Notes under the pieces: generated by a model
Database searches by the model: none
The model's input: the letters and a program-made list of their open reading frames with translations, nothing else
What the model was told of the DNA's origin: nothing
Source: an uncultured Alistipes sp.
Lineage (GTDB): Bacteria; Bacteroidota; Bacteroidia; Bacteroidales; Rikenellaceae
Length of the DNA stretch: 37,454 nucleotides
Reading direction: 5' to 3'
Assembly: GCA_947623305.1 (NCBI GenBank)
Contig: CANQGQ010000019.1
Span: forward strand, 1 to 37,454
Shown: piece by piece, positions 9,043-17,099 of the stretch
Numbering within the stretch: the first letter of the stretch is position 1
Layout of the letters: each line of letters opens with the position of its first letter
Translations under genes and position numbers: made by a program

Positions 9043-10635
9043 ATGGCGATACGAACGAATACGAATCCGCAAGCGATGGACTTGCAGCCTCAGATGCGTG
9101 CTTTGCTGATGCGCAACGGGATGCAAGCCCATATCGCAGCCACCGGTTCCGGCTACCGGTTAATCGTGCAGGGACACGATTCGCCGCTTCTGACCTATCC
9201 GATTACCGAGAAGCAGATGCTGGCGCTGACGGACTGGGGAACGAACACGGCGAACCGGAAGGCGTACAACGTCTTCACGAGCATCGTGGGTCGCGACTTC
9301 TATATGCCGAAGGATTTCGTCCATGCCCGCAATGCGAACGGTCGCGTGGCTATGGGGCTGCACGGCTATCGTATCGGCATCGGCGAATACGGCAGGGTCG
9401 GACGGATGGGTATGCCGCCGCCCTTTTTAGGCTGGACACCCCGCAATCAGTGGGGCGTCCATCTGCGCAGAGTCGGCGGTCGGCTTTTCTATCCCGGTCC
9501 GCCGGTCGTGGCAGAACGGTGGGACGGACGCATGAAGCCCGGCGAAATGCAGTCGGGCGGCTACGGGTTCTACTACAAAGGGCACCGGACGCAAGAAGCG
9601 CAGATGCAGAACGTCGTGCCGCAGGCGGATGTCCTGCAACAGTTGCAACAGGTTATTACGCCCATAACGAGTCTTCCGCGAAGTCAGGAGCCGGCAAAGG
9701 CATACGGCGAACTGATAACCTCGCCCGTCTATTTCTCCAACGAGAAGTGGCAGGAGTGCCTTTCGTCGCACGGCGTCATCGTCGATGCCGAAACGAAGAG
9801 GCTCACCGTGCAGTCCGAGCGTTTAAGCGTCGATATGCGCTACGACCTCACGGATGAGGAGATTGTTGTGCTGACCTCGAACGATATCGAAGCCGTGCCG
9901 CTCGACAAGCGTTTGGAGGTGCTGAACCATGTCGTCAAGGAGGACTTTGCCGACAAGGTTACGATGGATATGCTCGATAGCCAGCAGTGTATCGACCTCG
10001 CCCTGCACCCCGAGGTGCAGCAGGACATCGACGAGCGTATCAAGCAGGAGCAGGAAATCCTGCTGCCGCTGGAGGTGCAGCAGACGCAGGGCCGCACACT
10101 GTCGGCGGACGACAAGTTGTTGGGGATCATCGACGGCAAAGACCTCGCCTATGAGAACGGCAACAAAGGCTGGTACAAGGAGGATATGCACGGCAGAGAG
10201 GTGCAGGTGGATGAAATTTTCGTGCATCCAGGCGCGTCGGAGGGCAAGTACCGTATGACCGCCGTGATTGACGGCGAGGTCGTCAGCCACGAGATTACAC
10301 AGAAGCAGTACGACAAGTTCATGGCGGTCGATGACTTTCACCGCATGAAACTCTTCTCGAAGATTTTCACGGAGGTGGATATGAAGACACGACCCGAGGC
10401 GCGTGCCGGTATAGGCACAAGGATTTTCGCAGCCCTCGCCGCCGGTGCTGTCGTAACCTCGGAGGTGGCGCACGGATTTATGCACCACCATCACGCCCCC
10501 GAAATCTACGGGGAGCGTTTCGGCGGGCCGCCGCGTCCATATTTCAAGCCGGGCGATTCGCCGATGGATGTCGCCGCCCGCAACTTCGAGGCGCAGATGA
10601 ACGCCGAAGCATCCGATATGCGAATGGGTAGATAG
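9043..10635 (+). CDS. Element-specific protein with CTn DUF3945-like C-terminal module (530 aa)
   Basis: I place the start at ATG 9043 (MAIRTNTNPQ), just after the 74-aa gene; the frame is open from 8902, but that part overlaps the 74-aa gene. The protein has Gly/Arg-rich sequence around residues 100-170, a charged central region and a module around residues 400-450 (KYRMTAVIDG ... YDKFMAVDDFHRMKLFSKIF) that recurs in DUF4099/DUF3945-type conjugative proteins. One Ala-rich hydrophobic stretch lies near residues 460-480, followed by His/Pro-rich sequence. It is followed 4 bp later by the Toprim gene. Exact function unknown. Confidence 0.65.
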   Translation: MAIRTNTNPQAMDLQPQMRALLMRNGMQAHIAATGSGYRLIVQGHDSPLLTYPITEKQMLALTDWGTNTANRKAYNVFTSIVGRDFYMPKDFVHARNANGRVAMGLHGYRIGIGEYGRVGRMGMPPPFLGWTPRNQWGVHLRRVGGRLFYPGPPVVAERWDGRMKPGEMQSGGYGFYYKGHRTQEAQMQNVVPQADVLQQLQQVITPITSLPRSQEPAKAYGELITSPVYFSNEKWQECLSSHGVIVDAETKRLTVQSERLSVDMRYDLTDEEIVVLTSNDIEAVPLDKRLEVLNHVVKEDFADKVTMDMLDSQQCIDLALHPEVQQDIDERIKQEQEILLPLEVQQTQGRTLSADDKLLGIIDGKDLAYENGNKGWYKEDMHGREVQVDEIFVHPGASEGKYRMTAVIDGEVVSHEITQKQYDKFMAVDDFHRMKLFSKIFTEVDMKTRPEARAGIGTRIFAALAAGAVVTSEVAHGFMHHHHAPEIYGERFGGPPRPYFKPGDSPMDVAARNFEAQMNAEASDMRMGR

Positions 10636-10639
10636 GCTT

Positions 10640-12016
10640 ATGGGAGCAGGTGAACTGACATACGACGACTTTTTGAGCCGTCTTTCCATTCAGGATGTGC
10701 TTATAGACGCGGGCTATCGACTGAACAAGCGCGACGGTCTGCGCTATCCGTCGTATGTGCGGTTGGACAGCGACGGGCGCCGTGTCCGCGGCGACAAATT
10801 CATCGTCACGCAGAACGGACAGTGCTGCTTCCAACCGCCGCACCAGAAACTCTACAATGTCATCTCGTTTATCAAGGCGCATCCGCAGATGTTCGCCGAG
10901 TACCGTGCCGGTATGCAGCCCGACCGATTGGTCAACTTGGTCTGCAACCGGCTACTGCACCATCCCATCGAACAGCGTGAGACGAAAATCGTCCAGCCCC
11001 GGCCGGAGGCGAAGCCTTTCGATATCGAAAACTACGATATTCACCGCTTCAATCCGCAGGACAGGGATTCGCAGAAGAGATTCTATGCCTACTTTAAGAA
11101 CCGGGGCATCGACCTCTACACGCAGTATGCCTTTCACCGCCATTTCTGTCTGGCGACCCGCCATCGGGAAGACAGATTGCCATATACGAATCTGGCATTC
11201 CCGATGACGCTGCCCAAGGATGCGGAGAAGGTCGTGGGGTTTGAGGAGCGCGGTCATCCGCGGTTGGACGGCGTCAGCACCTACAAAGGCAAAGCCGAGG
11301 GCAGCAATTCCAGCGAAGGGCTGTGGATTGCCAGCCCAGCCCGCACGCCGCTTGCCGAAGCCCGGCATATCTATTGGTTCGAGAGCGCCTACGATGCGAT
11401 GGCCTATTATCAACTTCATCAAGCGCAGAACAAGGATTTGCGCAAGGCGGTTTTCATTTCCACGGGAGGCTCTCCGACCAAAGCGCAGATGCGCGGAGTG
11501 CTTTCGGCGGCTCTGCCTGCCCGGCAGCATATCTGTTTCGACACCGATCTGGCGGGTCTGGAGTTCGCCAAGAATTTACAGGAAGAGCTGTACCGGACAG
11601 TGCATTCCACCCTCGAAGTGACACCCGAGCGGAAAGCCTATCTCGATACCGTTCCCGACGGTGCGGATTTAGACTGCGGCGAGGTCTACCTGCTGCCCGA
11701 GAGCCTGCAAAAAAGTTACGGCAGGTACGAAGCGGAGTGGGAAGAGGCTATGTCGATGCGTTCAAGCGGCTTGTGCCATCCGGACGATATTCAGGCGCAG
11801 GTAGACAAAATGAGTAAGTTCTACAAAGAGTTCCGCGAAGAGCTGCGGGAGTTTCTCGGTCTTGACCCGAAAAACGATGCCTCCTTTGTCCGCGAGCAGC
11901 CCGACTACCCGTGCAAAGACTGGAATGAACAGCTGCTTGCCGAGATGAAGCCGCAGGAATCGGCATACGAGGCGGAGGAAGTAGAACAGGAACAGCAGAC
12001 GCGTTTTCACCGATGA
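10640..12016 (+). CDS. Toprim-domain primase-like protein (458 aa)
   Basis: DNA primase-like protein of mobile elements (DUF3991/Toprim_2 architecture). The Toprim acidic residues are visible in WFESAYDAM near residue 247 and the D-x-D of FDTDLAGLEFA near residue 299. The N-terminal region (GYRLNKRDG ... CCFQPPHQKLYNVISFI) occupies the place of the zinc-binding primase domain but lacks an obvious CHC2 cysteine set. It probably makes or supports primers for replacement-strand synthesis after transfer. It overlaps no neighbour and begins 4 bp after the upstream gene, so the two are probably co-transcribed. Confidence 0.8.
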   Translation: MGAGELTYDDFLSRLSIQDVLIDAGYRLNKRDGLRYPSYVRLDSDGRRVRGDKFIVTQNGQCCFQPPHQKLYNVISFIKAHPQMFAEYRAGMQPDRLVNLVCNRLLHHPIEQRETKIVQPRPEAKPFDIENYDIHRFNPQDRDSQKRFYAYFKNRGIDLYTQYAFHRHFCLATRHREDRLPYTNLAFPMTLPKDAEKVVGFEERGHPRLDGVSTYKGKAEGSNSSEGLWIASPARTPLAEARHIYWFESAYDAMAYYQLHQAQNKDLRKAVFISTGGSPTKAQMRGVLSAALPARQHICFDTDLAGLEFAKNLQEELYRTVHSTLEVTPERKAYLDTVPDGADLDCGEVYLLPESLQKSYGRYEAEWEEAMSMRSSGLCHPDDIQAQVDKMSKFYKEFREELREFLGLDPKNDASFVREQPDYPCKDWNEQLLAEMKPQESAYEAEEVEQEQQTRFHR

Positions 12017-12050
12017 TGCAGACGAGTTAACAAACGACGAAAGGGAATCT

Positions 12051-12740
12051 ATGAAATCGCGAATCATTAGTTTGCTGCTGTGCATCGTCTGCCTTGCGCC
12101 GAGGATGGCGCACGCGCAGTTGACTTCAACCAATCCGCTGGAGTATGTCGCGCTTGCCGAGGGTCACGAGGTCATCTATGCCGAAATTGACAAGCAGATC
12201 AAGGGTCAGACCCGGACGGCGCTGCTGCAAAACACCATTGCAGCGGAATTCACGCAGATGCACAAGTGGGAGAAAGAGTACAACCGTTACCTCAAGGCGG
12301 CGAGCGGCTATGCCTCGTCGCTGAAAGCCTGCACGCATCTCTACAACGATGGCGTGAGAATCTTCCTTACGCTGGGTAAGTTAAGTAAAGCCGTGAAGGA
12401 CAACCCGCAGGGTATCGCCGCTACGTTTTCGATGAATAACCTGTATATCGAGACGGCGACGGAACTAGTCTCGGTCTTCACGCTGCTGAAAGATGCGGTC
12501 GCCAAGGGCGGTCCGGAGAATATGCTCACGGGTGCCGAGCGCAGCAAGACCCTGGGGGCATTGAACGACAGTCTCGCCGCGTTCAGCCGAAAACTGCATC
12601 AACTCTATCTGAGTATCCGCTACTATACGCTCGGCGATGTATGGAACAATGCGACGGAGGGTATGCTTGACCGTAGCAACGGCGAGGTGGCACGCATGGC
12701 GCTGTCCCGCTGGCGCAGGGCGGCAAGAGTTTCACATTAA
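12051..12740 (+). CDS. Exported helical protein, paralogue 1 (229 aa)
   Basis: The N-terminus is a signal peptide ending near AHAQ (residues 20-23). The rest is predicted helical, with no domain I recognize. It aligns by eye with the next gene: both have LLQxTI/G..., a W-x-E-E/K segment, Y-x-x-Y/F-L-x-x, Y..L/IYG/D, an ER-x-K/M turn, KLxxLxx-I-x-YxTLxDxW and a C-terminal RWRxA. They are therefore tandem paralogues, both exported, in an operon with cell-wall enzymes. A role at the mating channel is possible but unproven. Confidence 0.75.
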   Translation: MKSRIISLLLCIVCLAPRMAHAQLTSTNPLEYVALAEGHEVIYAEIDKQIKGQTRTALLQNTIAAEFTQMHKWEKEYNRYLKAASGYASSLKACTHLYNDGVRIFLTLGKLSKAVKDNPQGIAATFSMNNLYIETATELVSVFTLLKDAVAKGGPENMLTGAERSKTLGALNDSLAAFSRKLHQLYLSIRYYTLGDVWNNATEGMLDRSNGEVARMALSRWRRAARVSH

Positions 12741-12750
12741 AGCCCGACGG

Positions 12751-13437
12751 ATGATGAAACGAATGATACTGACCGTCCTGTTGCTGCTGGGCGTTGTCGC
12801 GTCAAAAGCGCAGGCGCCGACCGACCCGACGCTCACGGCGATGATTCTGCTCTACACCGAGAAGGCGAAGAAACAGTTGAAGAGTCAGGAGAAGGTGATG
12901 CTGCTGCAGACGACGGGCCACATCTGGACGAAGGAGGAGGTGGAAGCGACGACCAATCTCCAGCGAGAGTTCAACAACTATCTGGACTCTTTCCGCTCGA
13001 TTGTCTGCTATGCCGCGCAGATCTATGGCTTCTACCACGAGATCACCCGACTGACGGACAACATGGGCGACTTCACGAAGCAATTGAACGACCATGCGAC
13101 CAATGCACTGGCTGTTGCGCTCTCGCCGCACCGCAATACGATATACCGCGAGTTGATTCTCGGGAGCGTCGAGGTGGTGAACGACATCCGCATGGCGTGT
13201 ATGTCGAAGAACAAGATGACCGAGCAGGAGCGCATGGTGATCGTCTTCGGCATCCGGCCGAAGTTGCGGGCGATAAACCGAAAACTCCAGCGGCTGACCA
13301 TTATGGTGAAGTACACCACACTGAACGACATTTGGTTGGAGATCGACGAGGGCGCACGCCCCAAGGCGAACAAACGGGATATCGTGGATGCGGCAAGGCG
13401 CCGCTGGCGGCAGGCGGGACGAGATATCAGACCTTAA
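12751..13437 (+). CDS. Exported helical protein, paralogue 2 (228 aa)
   Basis: The start is set at ATG 12751 because MMKRMILTVLLLLG then opens a clean signal peptide ending at SKAQA; the frame is open upstream from 12637 but overlaps the preceding gene. It shares with the upstream gene the LLQTTG segment, the ER ... R-x-L-x-x-I/L-N pattern, YTTLNDIW and the terminal RRWRQA. Similar length, same orientation and 10 bp spacing indicate a duplication. Function unknown. Confidence 0.75.
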   Translation: MMKRMILTVLLLLGVVASKAQAPTDPTLTAMILLYTEKAKKQLKSQEKVMLLQTTGHIWTKEEVEATTNLQREFNNYLDSFRSIVCYAAQIYGFYHEITRLTDNMGDFTKQLNDHATNALAVALSPHRNTIYRELILGSVEVVNDIRMACMSKNKMTEQERMVIVFGIRPKLRAINRKLQRLTIMVKYTTLNDIWLEIDEGARPKANKRDIVDAARRRWRQAGRDIRP

Positions 13438-13448
13438 CAGATAACGAT

Positions 13449-14087
13449 ATGGGATTCTGGAGCAATTTACTCAAATACGGCGGCCGGGCAACGGCTGCAA
13501 CGGGCAGGACCGTCGGCAACGCCGTGCTGCACCCCTCGCAGACGCTGCGCGGGGCCGGTAATGCCGTGAAGGTCGTCACGGTCGGTGCCGCAGCAGGTTA
13601 TGTCGGCTGGGAGAAATTGACCACGGACAAGAGCCTCGTGCGCATCGTGAGCGATGCCGTTGTCGGCGAGTCGGCGACCGACGCCATTACCGAGACGGCT
13701 CGGGATGTACGCGCACTGAAAGACAAGGCGGGCGAAGCCGTCGAAACGGTGAACAATGCTATGGGCGATATCGATTCCAAGTGGAGCGGTATGTCGAACT
13801 TCTTTCGCGGCATCTTCTCCGGCAATGGGATGAATATGTTCGGCAACTTCTTCCGCAACCTCGGCAGCGGCAACGTGTCGGGGTTGAGTATCGCAGGATT
13901 GGTGGCGGCAGCCTTTTTAGTCTTCGGACGTTTCGGCTGGCTCGGCAAAATCGCGGGCTTCATGCTCGGTCTGACGCTTATCGGCAACAATGCGAATATG
14001 TCGCAGGTGCTGGGACGCGACAGCCAGCCGCGCGTGCAGGCAGAGCCGGCGGAGGAGCAGCGGCAAAGCGGCGGCATGAGACGATAA
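13449..14087 (+). CDS. Membrane-associated hypothetical protein (212 aa)
   Basis: Start ATG 13449 (MGFWSNLLKYGG) lies 11 bp after the previous stop; the longer upstream frame overlaps that gene and is rejected. Gly/Ala-rich, with a hydrophobic hairpin near residues 144-180 (LSIAGLVAAAFLVFG ... IAGFMLGLTLIG) and a weaker hydrophobic patch near 39-51. The C-terminus is Gln/Arg-rich and hydrophilic. No named domain recognized. Probably an inner-membrane protein of the transfer operon. Confidence 0.65.
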   Translation: MGFWSNLLKYGGRATAATGRTVGNAVLHPSQTLRGAGNAVKVVTVGAAAGYVGWEKLTTDKSLVRIVSDAVVGESATDAITETARDVRALKDKAGEAVETVNNAMGDIDSKWSGMSNFFRGIFSGNGMNMFGNFFRNLGSGNVSGLSIAGLVAAAFLVFGRFGWLGKIAGFMLGLTLIGNNANMSQVLGRDSQPRVQAEPAEEQRQSGGMRR

Positions 14088-14106
14088 CAATCAACAGATA
14101 AAGAAG

Positions 14107-15242
14107 ATGAAATATACGGAAGAGATGATCCTGCAATCCGAGAGCGGCTACTGTATGCCCTTCGAGGAGAGGCAGGGCAAGGATGTAGAGATGTCGCTCG
14201 GCTACGGCGAGCAGACGCACCCCGCGACGGGTGAACGGTTCTTTCATCACGGCGTGGATTTCAATGTCAAGTGCTACGCGCTGTCGGCTGTCGCGAGCGG
14301 CGTGGTTTCAGCCATTGTGAACAGCCCCACGCACGGCATCTGCCAGACGGTGCGCTACGGACAGTACGAGGTGACCTACGGCCACCTTGCGAATGTCTTC
14401 GCCAGTTTCGGGCAGCCCGTCAAGGCGGGACAGACGGTTGCCCTGAGCGGCGACAGGCTGCATATGGAGGTCCGGTTCAAAGGCGAGGAGTTGAATCCGC
14501 TAGAGTTTCTGACAATGCTCTACGGCAATGTCAAAGCCGTGCAGCAGAACGGACTGGGCGGCATTCCCGACTTCCCGCCGTTCGAAATGACGATGCCGAC
14601 TGACTACGACGGCGACCGCGAGGAGATCGAGCGGCTGATGATGCGCTTCCTGCCGATGTACATGAAGGACTTGCAGCGCGGAGCCTACACGCTGCCCGAA
14701 CGCACCGAGCAGTCGCTGCGCCACCTCTTCACGATGGGTGCGGCGAAGGAGTATTTCTACGAAAATATGCCGAGTATGTCCAATCCGCTCGGTCTGGGAC
14801 AGAAGGCGATGCCGCTTGCCTGCAAGGTGCAGAATCTGCTGATCGCCGACTTCCTGAACTACCTTGCCCTGCGGCACGATGTCTACCTTTCGACGATGGA
14901 CGATGCAGTAAAAAAAAACTTCACGGGCAAGCCATAGCGGATAGCGGCATCATCGACCCACTGGCGGAGTTGGAGATCGACGTGCAGAGTTTCGATATTC
15001 CGCGCATCGTCTCCGTCTATTCCGATCGTGCGGGCGTGAGGTTCTGGACCAAGGCGTGGTTCAACAACCGCGAGGAGGGCGAAGCCTCGGTGGAGATAGA
15101 GCGCGAACAGGTCATCCGCTTCGTGCAGGGCAATATCGAGAAGGATGCGTGGCTCGAAACGTATTTCCCCAAGGCAATGGAGGTGTACCGCAACGCCATC
15201 GAGCAGACAAAGGAGCAGCTGCTGGGTCGGATAAATATGTAA
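14107..15242 (+). CDS. M23-like protein with probable -1 frameshift C-terminal extension
   Basis: The zero frame encodes 276 residues ending FTGKP at 14937. The N-terminal half is LytM/M23-like: HHGVDF (H-x3-D zinc ligands) near residue 39, TYGHL near residue 94, and RLHMEV where family members have HLHFEV. The first His of HxH, normally catalytic, is Arg here, so activity is doubtful. There is no signal peptide. At 14910-14918 is a run of nine A followed by C, containing A AAA AAC in the zero frame. A -1 shift there opens a frame through ADSGIIDPLAELEIDVQSFD to 15242, giving about 378 residues. This could be programmed frameshifting, transcriptional slippage or a homopolymer error. The next gene starts 6 bp later, which fits the extended product. 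Confidence 0.65.
14909..14919 (+). promoter_or_regulatory. A9 slippery site (A AAA AAC) for -1 frameshift
   Basis: Zero-frame codons are GTA AAA AAA AAC. Backing up one base yields AAA AAA CTT and enters the open downstream frame, which has no stop until 15242. A AAA AAC fits the X XXY YYZ rule for -1 frameshift sites. I did not find an obvious stimulatory hairpin by eye. Confidence 0.45.
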
Positions 15243-15248
15243 AAGGAT

Positions 15249-17081
15249 ATGGGAGAAATAAAACATAGCGGACGTTTCGCCGGAATCGAACGCTTGATGG
15301 AGGATTACTTCCGGTGTCATCTCGCCCCCGTGATGCGGCAGGCACAAACGGAACTGGAGCGCAAAAAGGGCGAAGAGATGGTCGCATATACCAAGTCGGC
15401 GGGCGGCCTACTCAGCATGATGCTCTCGTCGAGCCAGCCTTTGGGCGACCCTTTCCAGACGCTCAAGGTCACGGGCGAGTGGAACTCCAAGACAACCGAG
15501 GACTACATCGCAATGTGCAAGGAGAACATCGCCCAAGACGAAGATTTGCAAAGAGACCTTGCGTATATGGCTGCCGAGTGGCGCGATGCCGTTGTCGGCG
15601 AGGTCGGACGTGAACGTTACGACGCCCTCTCCGAGCAGTTGGGCGGCGACCTCGCCTATGCATATGTGGACTACCGCGTCGAGCAACTGATGATCGACCG
15701 GTTGGTCAAGGAGCGGATGCCCAAGAACACGGCCGATTATATCTTCCGCAAGGCTGCGTCGTCGAGCCTGCTGGGATTGTCGCAGGTGTTGAGCCGTTCC
15801 CCGCTCGCTGCCGAGATTGAGGCGCGAGGAGAGGCGGCATACAATCCGAGCCGATTGGAGAAAGGCGCAGGTTGGGCTGTCGGAGCCGTGACGGACACGT
15901 TGATGATGGGCGGCGGCAGTTCGTGGGCAACCTTCGGCAAGTTGCTCGGCGCGGATGCGGCAATGTCGGCAGTCGTGTTGCACTTTGACAAGCCGGAGAG
16001 CGAGGAGGCAACGGTTGAGATGTGCATCAGCCGGGGAGTTTTCGGCAGCGAGAAAAACGTCTTCGACGGTTTCCGCAGGGAAGCAGTGAAAATACGCAGC
16101 GAGCAGAGCGGGTTTATCGACGAGGCGAATGAGCAGTTGAAGAAGAAAATCCCTTTAAGACACGGGGCTACGGATTGGTTGGGACAAGGCTCGGGCAACT
16201 TTATGTGGAGTGTCTGTACGAACGAGGAGCGTGCGCGTGCGGAGCGGTACAAGGATGTGCCGCTGGTTGTCGCACCCGGGCAGGAGGAGGCCTACCTGCG
16301 CGACAGGGCGGGCGAATCGGCAGAGGTTGCCGAACAACCGCAGCAGCCAAGTACAAAGCAGACGGAAACGGCGACCGCCGCAGTGCAGCCGGCATCGGCT
16401 ACGCCTGCCGCGCAGAACGAGCAGGTGCAGCCCGAACAGATACAGCAGCCGGCGTCGCAGACCGCGCAGCCGCCTTTACCCGAGAACGTGCAGACCAATG
16501 AAAACGGCTGGAACGGTCTGCTGGCGAGTGCAGGTCTGGACGGTATCGGCGATGTCGGTCACAACCTCGGATATGTGCTGGCGATGCTGCCCGATATGCT
16601 GCTGGGTATCTTCACGGGTAAAACGAAATCGCTCGGTCTGAAGGAGAATATGCTGCCCATAGCGAGTATCGTGGCGGGGATGTTCATCAAGAACCCGATT
16701 CTGAAGATGCTGCTTATCGGTCTGGGCGGTGCGAACCTGCTCAACAAAGCGGGACGAGAAGCATTGCAGCGCAAGCAGAACGAGGGACGGGAGCGTGTCG
16801 ATACCGGGGTACGCTATCGGCAGTATGCCGATGAACCGCTCGATCCTCGCATCGAGCGACCCGTGATGCAGGGCAACAGCCTTATTGCCACCATCGACAA
16901 AGTGCCCTGCACGATACAGCTCACCGAGACGGTCGCCGACGCCTGCCGCACAGGTGCGCTGCCGCTGAACACGCTGGCGAATGCCGTGCTTGCCAAGAGC
17001 GACCGGATGCGTCAGGCGGCGTCGCAGAACTACGACAACTCGCAGCAGGAGACCCTTGTCAGAACACGTGGAATCCAATAA
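15249..17081 (+). CDS. Large hypothetical transfer-operon protein (610 aa)
   Basis: Starts 6 bp after the frameshift-extended upstream gene. The N-terminal 330 residues are charged and mostly helical. A Pro/Gln/Ala-rich linker spans about residues 350-420. Two hydrophobic segments follow near 440-457 (VLAMLPDMLLGIF) and 468-498, then a hydrophilic tail of about 110 residues. No recognized family. The soluble domain-linker-membrane anchor layout and its position between wall-active and ArdC genes suggest an element-specific membrane-attached factor; this is inference. Confidence 0.65.
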   Translation: MGEIKHSGRFAGIERLMEDYFRCHLAPVMRQAQTELERKKGEEMVAYTKSAGGLLSMMLSSSQPLGDPFQTLKVTGEWNSKTTEDYIAMCKENIAQDEDLQRDLAYMAAEWRDAVVGEVGRERYDALSEQLGGDLAYAYVDYRVEQLMIDRLVKERMPKNTADYIFRKAASSSLLGLSQVLSRSPLAAEIEARGEAAYNPSRLEKGAGWAVGAVTDTLMMGGGSSWATFGKLLGADAAMSAVVLHFDKPESEEATVEMCISRGVFGSEKNVFDGFRREAVKIRSEQSGFIDEANEQLKKKIPLRHGATDWLGQGSGNFMWSVCTNEERARAERYKDVPLVVAPGQEEAYLRDRAGESAEVAEQPQQPSTKQTETATAAVQPASATPAAQNEQVQPEQIQQPASQTAQPPLPENVQTNENGWNGLLASAGLDGIGDVGHNLGYVLAMLPDMLLGIFTGKTKSLGLKENMLPIASIVAGMFIKNPILKMLLIGLGGANLLNKAGREALQRKQNEGRERVDTGVRYRQYADEPLDPRIERPVMQGNSLIATIDKVPCTIQLTETVADACRTGALPLNTLANAVLAKSDRMRQAASQNYDNSQQETLVRTRGIQ

Positions 17082-17099
17082 TCAAAAACATAATCTATT

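Noticed and set aside
9823..10689. 288-aa minus-strand frame
   Set aside because: Shadow of the 530-aa operon gene; no start signal or domain.
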